DNA of 64,000 bases from positions 26,536-90,535 of the forward strand of contig JAKBBK010000002.1 of assembly GCA_021808525.1 (NCBI GenBank), written 5' to 3'. Shown one piece after another: positions 41,701 to 49,352 of this stretch. The notes under the pieces are model-generated. The model saw only the letters and a list, made by a program, of their open reading frames with translations. It did not search any database and had not been told where the DNA came from. Both the position numbers and the translations under genes were made by a program. Every line of letters begins with the position of its first letter. Position 1 is the first letter of the stretch. Source of the stretch: Pseudomonadota bacterium. GTDB taxonomy: Bacteria > Pseudomonadota > Gammaproteobacteria > Burkholderiales > Burkholderiaceae_C.

Positions 41701-42846
41701 TCAGCCGGGGAGGGCGCCCGGCAGCGCGACCACGACCTTCCTGGCGGAGACCCCCCGGCGCAACGTGGCCATGGCCTCGGGGATGGCCTCGAGGCCGCTG
41801 CCGACCACCAGGGGCTGCGGCGCCGGCCGGAAGCGGCCCGAGGCCAGCGCCGGCTCCAGGAAGTCCTCGAACAGCCGGCTGCCCCAGGGATCCTGGACCA
41901 CCGAGCTTCCCCAGATGGCGCTGGTGCGCACCCCCCCGCGGCGTGCGCGCAGGGCCAGGCCGGCGAAGCCCAGGGCCAGGCGTGCAAGCCGGCGCAGTTT
42001 CCAGCCGAACTGCCCCTCCAGCGGGGCGTCCGCGAGGGACACGGGGGTGCTGGCCATGGCCACCTTGCGGGGGCCCGGGCAGCGTGCGGCCACGTCGATG
42101 CAGGCGCCCGCCGCTCCGACGGCCAGGCACAGCACGCCCGCGAGCTCGCGGCGGCCCAGCGCGTCCACGATGCGCTCGCGCGCCGCGGGGTCGTGGTAGT
42201 CGACGCAGGCGCTCGCTCCCAGTCGGCGCGCGTGCTCGAACTGCCGTGCCGAGCAGATCGCGATGACGGCGTAACCGGCGGCGGCTACGAGCTGGACGGC
42301 GCAACTGCCCACGCTGGTCGAGGCGCCCCAGACCAGCACCGCCTGGTCGGCGGCCTGCTCGACCGAAGCGACCGAGGGACGGCGCAGCCCGAGGTGCCGG
42401 GGCAGGAACAGGCCGCAGGCCGCCGTGGCGAAGGCCAGGGGCAGCACGGCCGCCTGTTCGTAGGCCAGTCCGGGCGGGATGCGCGCGGTGCAGGCCTCGC
42501 GCAGGATCACATGCTCCTGGAACGCGCCCTCGGCCGCGTGGTTCGCCGCCTTCTCCACACCCAGGGCCAGGCCGACCACGCGATCGCCCGGGGCGAAGCG
42601 CGAAACCCCGGGGCCCACGGCCAGTACCTCTCCGGCCAGGTCCGAACCCAGCACCGCCGGGTAGCGCAGCCAGGGCGTCACCACGCTGCCCAGCGACTGC
42701 ACGATGCCGTCGAAGGGATTGATGGCGATCGCGCGGTTCCGAACCAGGATCTGGCCGGGCCCAGGGGGCGTGGGCGGGGCCTCGCCGACGGTGAGTGACT
42801 GTCGGGCCGCGCGCAGCCAGGCGGCATGGTGGGGAGCTGATGTCAT
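41701..42846 (-). CDS. Medium-chain (zinc-type) alcohol dehydrogenase / quinone reductase family
   Basis: A 381-residue medium-chain dehydrogenase. The N-terminal GroES-like domain runs to about residue 150 (GSDLAGEVLAVGPGVSRFAPGDRVVG), followed by a Rossmann cofactor domain with VLVWGASTSVGSCAVQLV, where the usual GAxGxVG loop is GASTSVG. No catalytic zinc cysteines are visible, so it belongs with the zinc-free enoyl/quinone reductase group. The ATG at 42846 was chosen since the family N-terminus follows it; it lacks a clear ribosome-binding site, and a TTG at 42903 is an alternative. Divergent from the AraC regulator at 42983. Confidence 0.8.
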   Translation of the reverse strand: MTSAPHHAAWLRAARQSLTVGEAPPTPPGPGQILVRNRAIAINPFDGIVQSLGSVVTPWLRYPAVLGSDLAGEVLAVGPGVSRFAPGDRVVGLALGVEKAANHAAEGAFQEHVILREACTARIPPGLAYEQAAVLPLAFATAACGLFLPRHLGLRRPSVASVEQAADQAVLVWGASTSVGSCAVQLVAAAGYAVIAICSARQFEHARRLGASACVDYHDPAARERIVDALGRRELAGVLCLAVGAAGACIDVAARCPGPRKVAMASTPVSLADAPLEGQFGWKLRRLARLALGFAGLALRARRGGVRTSAIWGSSVVQDPWGSRLFEDFLEPALASGRFRPAPQPLVVGSGLEAIPEAMATLRRGVSARKVVVALPGALPG

Positions 42847-42982
42847 GGGGTGCGGGTACGAGGAAGTCGCTGCGGGAGTTCGCCGTCGGGCTTGGATGCG
42901 CAACTGTAGGTCGACGATCCCGATGCATCTATGATCGAGCGTCCCTTGTTTTTTGTGATTCGTTCAGACGCGCCAAGCCCCC

Positions 42983-43885
42983 ATGGACGCACTCTCGGAG
43001 GTGATCCGCCTGTCGCGTCCGCGAGGCCAAGCGGTGGGCGCGACCGATGTGGGCGGCGACATCGCCATCGGCTTTCCGGCGCATGAAGGGATCTTTCTGT
43101 ACTGCGTGGCCTCGGGTGAATGCCTGCTCCAGGTCGACGCGGTGGAGCAGGCGACCCGACTTCGGGCCGGCGACTGCGTGGTGCTGTGCAGCGGTCGGCC
43201 CTTCGTGCTGGCCAGTGATCTCGACTTGCCGCGCACCGAGGCCGCGGTGGTGTTCGCCAGTCGCAGCAATGGCTCCGTCGGCACCTGGAACGGGGGAGGC
43301 CGGTGCATGATGTTCGCGGCGCACCTGGAGTTCGAGAGCGGGTTCGCTGGCTTGCTGTTCGACGGGCTCGCGCCCGTCGTGCGGGTCGAGGACGCCTCCG
43401 CGCGTCGCGCGCTCAGGGCCTGCATCGAGCAGATGATGGAGGAACTGCAGGCGGCGCGGCCGGGCCACGAACTCGTGGTCGAGCATCTGGTTCACATCGC
43501 CTTGATCAAGGTGCTGCGCTTTCACCTGGCCGAGTCCGCCGGACACGTGGCCAGCTGGCTGGCGGCACTGGCCGACGCGCGCCTGAGCCCGGTGATCGAG
43601 GCGATGCAGGCAAGGCCCGCCCAGGCCTGGACCGTGGCCTCCCTGGCCGAGCTGGCCTGCCTGTCGCGCACGGCCTTCGCCACTCGGTTCAAGGCGGTGT
43701 CCGGGCTCGCGCCCCTGGACTTCCTGACCGTGCTGCGCATGCGCATCGCCGCGCGCATGCTCGAGCAGCCGCGTGTTCGCGTCTCGGAGGTGGCGCAGGC
43801 GGTGGGCTATGCCTCGCAGAGCGGCTTTTCCACCGCCTTCAGGCGGGTGCTGGGGGCCTCCCCGCGCCGATTCATGCGTCCCTGA
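42983..43885 (+). CDS. AraC-family regulator with cupin_6-type N-terminus
   Basis: A 300-residue regulator. An N-terminal cupin-like domain (residues 1-180, with HEGIFLYCVASGECLLQV and LRAGDCVVLCSGRPFVL) is followed by an AraC double helix-turn-helix (VASLAELACLSRTAFATRFK and VSEVAQAVGYASQSGFSTAFRRV). It is divergent from the medium-chain dehydrogenase with 136 bases between, so it probably controls that gene. It has no recognisable ribosome-binding site. The following gene is on the same strand but differs in base composition. Confidence 0.85.
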   Translation: MDALSEVIRLSRPRGQAVGATDVGGDIAIGFPAHEGIFLYCVASGECLLQVDAVEQATRLRAGDCVVLCSGRPFVLASDLDLPRTEAAVVFASRSNGSVGTWNGGGRCMMFAAHLEFESGFAGLLFDGLAPVVRVEDASARRALRACIEQMMEELQAARPGHELVVEHLVHIALIKVLRFHLAESAGHVASWLAALADARLSPVIEAMQARPAQAWTVASLAELACLSRTAFATRFKAVSGLAPLDFLTVLRMRIAARMLEQPRVRVSEVAQAVGYASQSGFSTAFRRVLGASPRRFMRP

Positions 43886-43970
43886 AGGCTGCGGACCCCA
43901 CCTGCGCACAAGCGCGATCAAGGCGATGAATAGGCGCGCCTCGTACATAACGCGCCCTGGACACTGCACC

Positions 43971-45653
43971 ATGAAAATCAACCCAAAAATTGCAATTACC
44001 CTGGGACTGGTCCTTTTTACAGCGGCATGCATTGCTTTCGCCTTCGACGTCTTTCACCGGCAGTTCGGCGGATATGACCTCAGTCCGCTGATTGATTTTC
44101 AATACCGGTTGAGCACGGGTCAGATTCCTGGCCGCAGCTTCATCCTGACCTTTCCAGCCAGTCTCGGCCTGCTGTTGCAGGTCGAGAACTGGATCGCAGC
44201 GCCCACGTGGTTCGGTTTGTTGTGGGTGAACTGCGCGCTGTTCGCATTTTGTATCGCATGTCTGGGAGCATTCTGGCCGCGCGAATTCGAGCCGTGGAAG
44301 CTGGTCCTGACGTCCTTGTTGCTGGCGCTGCCACTGCTCTACACGAATCACATCTGGCATTCGGCGATGACGCAGTGGATCGCCATTGTCTATTGCGTCG
44401 TCTGCCTGTCTGCGTTGGGGAAAGATGGACGCGCCAAGATCGCCAGAATGCTTCTGGCCGCCGTGGCGGGTCTGTTGTTCTTCTCCAAACAGAATCTCGG
44501 AGCTCCGCTGGTCGTTGCGACGAGCTTCGCGCTGATGGGGCTCGGTTTCGTGCAACCCGCGAAGCGCAGGGTCTGCCTGCATGTTGTGGTAATTCAGGTT
44601 CTCGGCGTGCTCGCAACAGCCGTGGTCATCATGCTTTGCCTTCACATGGGCGTGGCGACCTTGGTGCATACATTCACCTATGTATTGGGCCGTGCTCGAG
44701 TCTCGAGGCAGCAAGAGGCCGCACTGCCGTTCAAGGCGCCGGTGATCTTGGCCGCGGTCGTGTTTTCCTTGGGCTACCTGTTGACTCGGGCAGTGAGGCG
44801 ATCCCGGACCGAAGGGGTTGATCCCTTGATAGTTGCGCTGTTGGCCGCCGCACTGATCGGCATGGCGGTATATGAGAGAAACTACGACGCAATTCTCATG
44901 GCTGCAATTTGCCTGTTCCTTGGGGTCTTCCTGGTTTCAGCTGACCTGAGCGCCGAGCAGGACGTTTCAGCGTGGGCGATCTGGGGCACGGGCCTGCTGG
45001 TTTCGGTACTTCCCTTGATCACCGATTGGGATAGCAAGTACAACGATGCCGTGCTCCCCGCGGTGTCCATGATCTGTCTTTCCCGACCGAGGGCCGCCGT
45101 CACCCGGAATTTGTTGGTCGGTGGCGTCGTTGTCTCGCTGCTCGGGGCCGCGACAGGTGGCTGGGTGCGTCAGCGCATGCACGATGTCGGACCGGGCGTT
45201 TTTTGGGAGGACGCCCGGCTGATTACCATTCGCGAAGGATATTTCGACGGACTGGCCGTAGGTCCGCATATGATCGAAGTTCGCAAGGAGATGCTTCGGG
45301 CGCTGAGGGAGATTCCCCATCCAGACGGAGTTTTTTGCGGTCCGCGTATCGAGTTCTGTTACGCGGACCTCGGGCTTCGTTCCCCGCTGGGGCTTCCGCT
45401 GTGGTGGCATCCTGGAACTTCCTACCCGATGCAGGCGCAGGGTGCGGTTGTCCGAGCCTTCGCACGAGATCATTTTTCGCTGTTGATGTTTGTCAAGGGC
45501 GACCGAACTCGCATGCCTGCCGCGTTGCTGGCATTGATCGCACGGGATTACAGCTCGGTGGAAGGCTTCGAAGCGTTGGATGTATACGTACCCCGGCGTG
45601 AATCTGGCACGCTTGCCGCGAGCCGAGCAGATCAGCCTGCGCCCGCGCGCTGA
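43971..45653 (+). CDS. Polytopic membrane protein, GT-C glycosyltransferase-like
   Basis: A 560-residue integral membrane protein with about ten hydrophobic helices, from MKINPKIAITLGLVLFTA onward. The first periplasmic loop (FGGYDLSPLIDFQYRLSTGQIPGR) recalls the acidic first loop of GT-C-fold, lipid-linked-sugar transferases, and a soluble domain fills the last 110 residues. No specific family is recognisable. The coding sequence is visibly less GC-rich than its neighbours, suggesting acquisition by transfer. The start is uncertain: an ATG at 43926 adds 15 residues. Its 3' end overlaps the convergent LysR gene by 22 bases. Confidence 0.6.
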   Translation: MKINPKIAITLGLVLFTAACIAFAFDVFHRQFGGYDLSPLIDFQYRLSTGQIPGRSFILTFPASLGLLLQVENWIAAPTWFGLLWVNCALFAFCIACLGAFWPREFEPWKLVLTSLLLALPLLYTNHIWHSAMTQWIAIVYCVVCLSALGKDGRAKIARMLLAAVAGLLFFSKQNLGAPLVVATSFALMGLGFVQPAKRRVCLHVVVIQVLGVLATAVVIMLCLHMGVATLVHTFTYVLGRARVSRQQEAALPFKAPVILAAVVFSLGYLLTRAVRRSRTEGVDPLIVALLAAALIGMAVYERNYDAILMAAICLFLGVFLVSADLSAEQDVSAWAIWGTGLLVSVLPLITDWDSKYNDAVLPAVSMICLSRPRAAVTRNLLVGGVVVSLLGAATGGWVRQRMHDVGPGVFWEDARLITIREGYFDGLAVGPHMIEVRKEMLRALREIPHPDGVFCGPRIEFCYADLGLRSPLGLPLWWHPGTSYPMQAQGAVVRAFARDHFSLLMFVKGDRTRMPAALLALIARDYSSVEGFEALDVYVPRRESGTLAASRADQPAPAR

Positions 45654-46579
45654 TCCGCGTCCGGGGAATCCGCGCAGCGTTCGCGGGCCATGCGCACGAA
45701 GGCGCTGGCCGGGGCCGACAGCGCGGCTTCGTCGCGCAGGACCAGCAGCAGCCCGCGTCGCGTGGGGATGCCGCTGAGGCGCCGCAGCGCCAGTCCCATG
45801 GACTTGACATGCGGCGCGGCGCCGGCGCGAGGCAGGATGCCGATGCCCAGTCCGGCCGCGATCATGCGGCAGACCTCGTCGAAGCCGCGCACCTGCACCC
45901 GGATACGCAGGTTCAGCCCCTTGGCGGCGGCGGCGGACGCCACCTGGCGCATCAGCGAGGTGGCGCGGCTCAGGCCGACGATGTCGTGCTCCAGCACCTC
46001 CTCGACCGGCACCAGGTCGAGCCTGGCCAGCGCATGCGCGGCGGGCAGCACCAGCATGAGCTCGTCGCTGTCGCAGGGCAGCGAACGCAGCTCGCCCAGG
46101 GGAGTGTTGTTGCCGATGACGCCCAGCTCGGCATTGCCGCGCGTGACCGCCCGCACCACTTCCTCGCTGAGGGCGTCTTCCAGGTCGAGCATGACCGCCG
46201 GGTAGGCGGCCGAGTAGCGCGCCAGCAACTGGGGCAGGAAACCCGTGAAGGCCGAGGTGTTGGCCCACAGGCGCAGGTGTCCGCCAGCTCCCCGGTGGTA
46301 GTCGACCATGGCCATCGAGAGTTGCTCGGTGCCGGCGACGATGCCGATGGCGTAGCGCAGGAAGGTCAGGCCCGGGGCGGTGGGGGTCACGCCCTTCTTG
46401 CTGCGTTGCAGCAGAACGCTTCCGATATGACTTTCCAGCGCGGCAAGACGCTTGCTGGCGGCGGGAAGGCTGAGGGCCATGCGCTCGGCGCCCAGGGTCA
46501 GGCTGCCGCTCTCCACGGCCGCGACGAACAGTCGCAGGGTGGTGAGATCGAAGCGGGCCGGGTTGATGGCGCGGTCCAT
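45632..46579 (-). CDS. LysR-family transcriptional regulator
   Basis: A 315-residue regulator. The N-terminal winged helix (TLRLFVAAVESGSLTLGAERMALSLPAASKRLAALES) is of LysR type and is followed by a two-lobed effector domain (GHLRLWANTSAFTGFLPQLLARY). It is divergent from an MFS carrier gene, and a 7-bp inverted repeat lies just before its start, in the classic LysR arrangement. The ATG at 46579 was chosen over an upstream one at 46633 because the conserved N-terminus follows it. The effector is probably the substrate of the carrier or of the Old Yellow Enzyme beyond. Confidence 0.88.
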   Translation of the reverse strand: MDRAINPARFDLTTLRLFVAAVESGSLTLGAERMALSLPAASKRLAALESHIGSVLLQRSKKGVTPTAPGLTFLRYAIGIVAGTEQLSMAMVDYHRGAGGHLRLWANTSAFTGFLPQLLARYSAAYPAVMLDLEDALSEEVVRAVTRGNAELGVIGNNTPLGELRSLPCDSDELMLVLPAAHALARLDLVPVEEVLEHDIVGLSRATSLMRQVASAAAAKGLNLRIRVQVRGFDEVCRMIAAGLGIGILPRAGAAPHVKSMGLALRRLSGIPTRRGLLLVLRDEAALSAPASAFVRMARERCADSPDADQRAGAG

Positions 46580-46586
46580 GCTCGGT

Positions 46587-46617
46587 TTGACTTGAACAGA
46601 GGTTAAGGATAAGTCAA
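46587..46617. promoter_or_regulatory. LysR-type operator in the divergent promoter
   Basis: TTGACTT (46587-46593) and AAGTCAA (46611-46617) form a perfect 7-bp inverted repeat 17 bases apart. It starts 8 bases upstream of the LysR start and 120 bases before the MFS start, as expected for autoregulation and control of the divergent operon. Confidence 0.6.
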
Positions 46618-46736
46618 CGACTTTCGAATCCACAAGGCGGTGGCGCGCCTAAGCTGTGGCCGAGACCCCGAGGGCGCTCGCCGCTGCAGCCCGGCGCCGC
46701 GCGGGGATCATGACTCACCGCTACAGGAGGAGCACG

Positions 46737-48098
46737 ATGGAGACGAGAGACACAGCGACCCTGGGGGCCACCCCGGTGTCCTGGAGCACCGGCCTGACGG
46801 CCATGCACTGGCGCGTTCTGACGGGGGGATTCCTCGGCTGGGTGTTCGACGGCTACGAGGCGATCGCGCTGGTCATGGTGCTGGGGCCGATGCTGCACGC
46901 GCTGCTGGCTCCCGCGCAGCTGGCTTCCTTCCCGGTGTACGCGGGCACGGCCATCGGCATCACCCTGCTGGGTTGGGGCCTGGGCGGACTGGTCGGCGGG
47001 GTGCTGGCCGACTACATCGGGCGCAAGCGCATGATGCTGTGGTCGGTGTTCCTGTACGCCCTGTTCTCCGGGCTGACCGCCTTCGCCGACAGTTTCGTCA
47101 CCCTGTGCGCGCTGCGCTTTCTGACCGGGCTGGCCCTGGGCAGCGAGTGGAGCACGGGCATTTCCCTGCTGGCGGAGACCTGGCCGCAGCATGCGCGGGC
47201 CAAGGGCGCCGGCTTCCTGCAATCGGGCTTCGGCTGGGGAACCCTGCTGGCCTCGGTGGCCTGGTATGTGTTGTCGACCACCCACCCCCTGGGCGCGCAG
47301 AGCTGGCGCCTGATGTTCGTGCTGGGCGCGCTGCCGGCGCTGTTCGTGCTGTATCTGCGCCGCGGCGTGGAGGAGTCCGAGAAGTGGCGCGAGGCCGTGC
47401 GCGCGCGGCGCTGGGGGCCGACCGAGCAGGCGGCCGGGGCGACGGGGGCGAGCGGGGCCGGCGCGCGGCGCCCCTTCTCGCTGATGCAATTGTTCCGCGA
47501 CCCCGCGGCCCGGCGCCGCACGGTGATCACCACGGTGCTGTCCATCGTCACCACCACGGGCTGGTGGGCGATCTCGAGCTGGCTGCCCATTTTCACCATC
47601 GGGCTGGCCAAGGCGCAGGGGCTGGCCGGGGCTCCGGTCTGGGGCGCGCGGGTTTCCATCTCCTACACCGTCGGGGCCATCGTGGCCTACATGATCGCCG
47701 GCTTCGTCGCCGACGCCATCGGGCGCCGCCTGTTCATGTTCCTGACCTTCGTGGGCTGCCTGGTGACCACCGTGATCACCTACAAATACACCCACACGGT
47801 GGGGGCGATGATGGTGATCGCGCCCATCAACGGATTCTTCACCCTGGGTTGCGCCTATGTCTGGATGGCCATCTATCCGGTGGAGTTGTTCACCTCGACC
47901 GTGCGCTCCACGGCCATCAGCGTGGTGTTCAACGCCGCACGCCTGATCGCCTGGGTGTTCCCGATCATCGCCGGTACCCTGATCCGCTCCTTCGGGGGTA
48001 TCAGCCAGGCGGCGCTGATCATCGGCCTGGTCTACCTGCTGGGTCTGGTGCTGCCCTGGATGCTGCCCGAGACCGTGAAGACCGGGCTTCCCGACTGA
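46737..48098 (+). CDS. MFS transporter of the AAHS/sialate-type group
   Basis: A 453-residue major-facilitator carrier with 12 helices. The loop 2-3 signature is DYIGRKRMM, and helix 1 ends WVFDGYEAIALVM, the Asp-Gly-Tyr/Phe motif of the aromatic-acid/proton symporter (AAHS) group. Helix 4-5 reads GLALGSEWSTGISLLAETWP. AGGAGGAG precedes the ATG at 46737. The substrate is probably an organic or aromatic acid. It is followed by an Old Yellow Enzyme gene 39 bases later and preceded by the divergent LysR regulator. Confidence 0.88.
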   Translation: METRDTATLGATPVSWSTGLTAMHWRVLTGGFLGWVFDGYEAIALVMVLGPMLHALLAPAQLASFPVYAGTAIGITLLGWGLGGLVGGVLADYIGRKRMMLWSVFLYALFSGLTAFADSFVTLCALRFLTGLALGSEWSTGISLLAETWPQHARAKGAGFLQSGFGWGTLLASVAWYVLSTTHPLGAQSWRLMFVLGALPALFVLYLRRGVEESEKWREAVRARRWGPTEQAAGATGASGAGARRPFSLMQLFRDPAARRRTVITTVLSIVTTTGWWAISSWLPIFTIGLAKAQGLAGAPVWGARVSISYTVGAIVAYMIAGFVADAIGRRLFMFLTFVGCLVTTVITYKYTHTVGAMMVIAPINGFFTLGCAYVWMAIYPVELFTSTVRSTAISVVFNAARLIAWVFPIIAGTLIRSFGGISQAALIIGLVYLLGLVLPWMLPETVKTGLPD

Positions 48099-48137
48099 GA
48101 GCCCGGGGCCGCTCGTTTCCCGCCTGAAAACCCCATC

Positions 48138-49253
48138 ATGACCGCTTCCCTGTTCCACCCCATCCGGCTCGGCGAGCTCGAGCTGGCCAATCGCATCGTC
48201 GTGGCGCCCATGTGTCAGTACTCCGCCATCGAGGGCTGTGCCACCGACTGGCATCTCATGCACCTCGGGCAGCTGGCCATTTCGGGTGCCGGGCTGCTGC
48301 TCCTGGAGGCCACCGCGGTCGAGCCCGAGGGGCGTATCACCCCCAGCGACCTGGGGTTGTGGAGCGATGCGAATGAAGCGGCGCTGGGCCGCGTGCTGCA
48401 GGCCGTGCGGGCCCATGCGCCCATCCGCATCGGCGTGCAGTTGTCGCACGCCGGGCGCAAGGCCTCGAGTCGCGTGCCCTGGGAGGGGGGTTCCCTGCTG
48501 CGGCCGGACGAGGGCGGCTGGCCCTGTCTGGCGCCCTCCGCCCTCGCCCATGGGGCCGGCGAGCCGGCGCCGCTCGCGCTCGACCGTGCCGGCCTGGCGC
48601 GGATCCGGGAAGCGTTCGTGGCCTCGGCGCTGCGCGCCGCGCGCCTGGGCCTGGAAGTGATCGAGCTGCACGCGGCGCATGGTTACCTGCTGCACCAGTT
48701 CCTGTCGCCGCTGTCCAACCAGCGCGACGATGCCTATGGCGGCGCGCTGGAAAACCGCATGCGCTATGTGCTCGAGGTCTTCGAGGCGGTGCGCGCGGCG
48801 ACGCCCGCGCATGTGGCCGTCGGCCTGCGCCTGTCGGCCAGCGACTGGGTCGACGGCGGCTGGGACCTGGCCTCGAGCGTGGCCCTGTGCCAGGAGCTGG
48901 ATGGCCGCGGCTGCGCCTACGTGCATGTGTCCAGCGGCGGGCTGTCGCCCCAGCAGGCCATTGCCGTGGGCCCGGGCTACCAGGTGGGTTTCGCCGAGGA
49001 GATCCGGCGCCATGTGCGCATGCCCGTGATCGCGGTGGGGATGATCACCCAGCCCGAGCAGGCCGAGGCCATCGTCGCCGAGGGTCGGGCCGACCTGGTG
49101 GCGCTGGCCCGCGCGATGCTGTACGACCCGCGCTGGCCCTGGCACGCCGCGGCGGCGCTGGGCGCGCAGGTGGCGGCTCCGCCGCAGTACTGGCGTTGCC
49201 AGCCCTCGACCCACAAGGGTCTGTTCGGCGCCACGCGCATGGGCCAGCGCTGA
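48138..49253 (+). CDS. NADH:flavin oxidoreductase (Old Yellow Enzyme, XenA/YqjM class)
   Basis: A 371-residue FMN-dependent ene-reductase. The N-terminus NRIVVAPMCQYSAIEG contains the YqjM-class Cys and Tyr; QLSHAGRKAS holds the substrate His; IELHAAHGYLLHQFLSPLSNQRDDAYGG and GVGMITQPE-like sequence are the FMN-binding segments. Such enzymes reduce activated C=C bonds and nitro groups using NAD(P)H. With the MFS carrier and LysR regulator it looks like a unit for uptake and reduction of an unsaturated or aromatic acid. Confidence 0.92.
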   Translation: MTASLFHPIRLGELELANRIVVAPMCQYSAIEGCATDWHLMHLGQLAISGAGLLLLEATAVEPEGRITPSDLGLWSDANEAALGRVLQAVRAHAPIRIGVQLSHAGRKASSRVPWEGGSLLRPDEGGWPCLAPSALAHGAGEPAPLALDRAGLARIREAFVASALRAARLGLEVIELHAAHGYLLHQFLSPLSNQRDDAYGGALENRMRYVLEVFEAVRAATPAHVAVGLRLSASDWVDGGWDLASSVALCQELDGRGCAYVHVSSGGLSPQQAIAVGPGYQVGFAEEIRRHVRMPVIAVGMITQPEQAEAIVAEGRADLVALARAMLYDPRWPWHAAAALGAQVAAPPQYWRCQPSTHKGLFGATRMGQR

Positions 49254-49352
49254 GGTCCATGCGGCCGCAGGCGTTGCCGCGACGGGGTGCCGCGGCCTAC
49301 CATCGCGCACATCGAAGGGCCACGGCCCGGCGCCGTGTTCGAGGATCATGCG

